DNA of 64,000 nucleotides from Acidimicrobiaceae bacterium (GTDB taxonomy: Bacteria; Actinomycetota; Acidimicrobiia; Acidimicrobiales; Ilumatobacteraceae): assembly GCA_016722025.1 (NCBI GenBank), contig JADKGZ010000003.1, positions 310,001-374,000 on the forward strand, read 5' to 3'. A program made the position numbers and the translations under genes. The notes under the pieces were generated by a model that was given only the letters and a program-made list of their open reading frames with translations, was not told where the DNA came from and made no database searches. Every line of letters begins with the position of its first letter. Within the stretch, counting starts at the first letter, position 1. Shown one piece after another: positions 63,755-64,000 of this stretch.

Positions 63755-64000
63755 TTATGCACCCAAAAGCCGGCCGTCGTAGCCGGTACAGCTTGTCCTT
63801 GTAGGTGACCTTTCTGACTTCTGGTTGAATCGCCCCGGTTTTGATGACTGCTCTCGTGTGCCGTGGTTGCCCTCGCTGTTGGTGAGCCCGAAGAGCCGCT
63901 CCTTCAGGATGGGGTCGTGCTCGTTCCACAAGGCGACGGCGAGGCACAGCCGCTGCTGGTTGTCGCACACGCCGGCCAGCCCATCCTCGCCCCAGCGGTA
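63755..64000 (-). pseudogene. Glucosidase-like (MGH1-type glycoside hydrolase) fragment, cut by the right edge
   Basis: Reading from the right edge on the minus strand, YRWGEDGLAGVCDNQQRLCL then AVALWNEHDPILKERLFGLT and NSEGNHG match the N-terminal region of bacterial proteins annotated as glucosidase with an MGH1-like (alpha/alpha-barrel) fold. In those proteins the motif continues with an acidic GEDVKEY segment and several hundred further residues. Here the similarity ends after GNHG at about 63870, and the frame closes at 63755 with unrelated Ser/Arg/Lys-rich sequence. The gene therefore appears truncated at its 3' side close to the tRNA-Ile; its start is outside the window. Confidence 0.6.

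Noticed and set aside
63493..63762. Minus-strand frame containing LTRIELVTSSLSGMRSNRLS
   Set aside because: It is the reverse reading of the tRNA-Ile gene, a familiar false protein.

Overview
The window is 64 kb of GC-rich DNA with dense, mostly short-spaced genes, many GTG starts and many ATGA/GTGA overlaps. It reads as the chromosomal origin region of an actinobacterium. The order cca - (GNAT) - DUF6049 - kinase/MviN-tail protein - ECF sigma - trxB - trxA - cwlM | parB - parA - rsmG - jag - yidC - yidD - rnpA - rpmH | dnaA - dnaN - recF - DUF721 - gyrB - gyrA - DUF3566 - tRNA-Ile matches the origin region of mycobacteria. The cell-surface repeat domains, the absence of murJ from its usual place and the overall gene content fit the class Acidimicrobiia (Ilumatobacter-like) better than a Mycobacterium; that class call is inference.

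Layout. 1-3 kb: the 3' end of a glycosyltransferase, gpmI, and a GNAT protein. 3.1-5.3 kb: a decaying accessory islet with three copies of a short repeat, a hypothetical gene, a P-loop kinase remnant and a coupled antitoxin-mazF-grpB module with two frameshifts. 5.3-15.7 kb: a cyclic-nucleotide-binding protein, a coiled-coil membrane protein, an EtfD-like iron-sulfur membrane reductase, a secreted deacetylase-like protein, dcd, tRNA-Gly, a GNAT protein, a Sap-family remnant, a 7Fe-type ferredoxin, an HEXXH membrane protein and an LLM flavin oxidoreductase. 15.7-23.7 kb: one giant LPxTG-anchored DUF11/SdrD-B adhesin. 24-31 kb: small membrane proteins, a VOC protein, the dnaB-rplI-rpsR-ssb-rpsF block, DinB, GGCT, DUF5318 and a methyltransferase. 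31-47 kb: a GGDEF-EAL protein, cca, a deacetylase-family hydrolase, then the cell-envelope regulatory block (DUF6049 protein, DegV, Ser/Thr kinase, a sigma/anti-sigma fusion, YhhN, trxB/trxA, cwlM). 47-62 kb: the segregation, membrane-insertion, replication-initiation and gyrase block, with two parS sites, DnaA boxes and an oriC candidate. 62-64 kb: TadE-like protein, DUF3566 protein, tRNA-Ile and the edge of a glucosidase-like gene.

How it works together. dnaA/dnaN/recF/gyrBA and dnaB/ssb serve initiation and elongation. parA/parB with the two parS palindromes serve origin segregation. rpmH-rnpA-yidD-yidC-jag-rsmG is the usual ribosome/RNase P/membrane-insertion operon. The kinase, CwlM-like protein and DUF6049 protein correspond to the mycobacterial peptidoglycan-control locus, but here the lipid II flippase is missing from the locus and the kinase keeps its catalytic motifs.

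Two cross-cutting observations matter for anyone using this annotation. First, at least seven genes carry single-base frameshifts, including ribosomal protein L9, often in short G or C runs; these look more like residual sequencing indels than biology. Second, many genes have a TANNNT hexamer ending 6-7 bases before the start codon, which indicates widespread leaderless transcription and helps choose starts.
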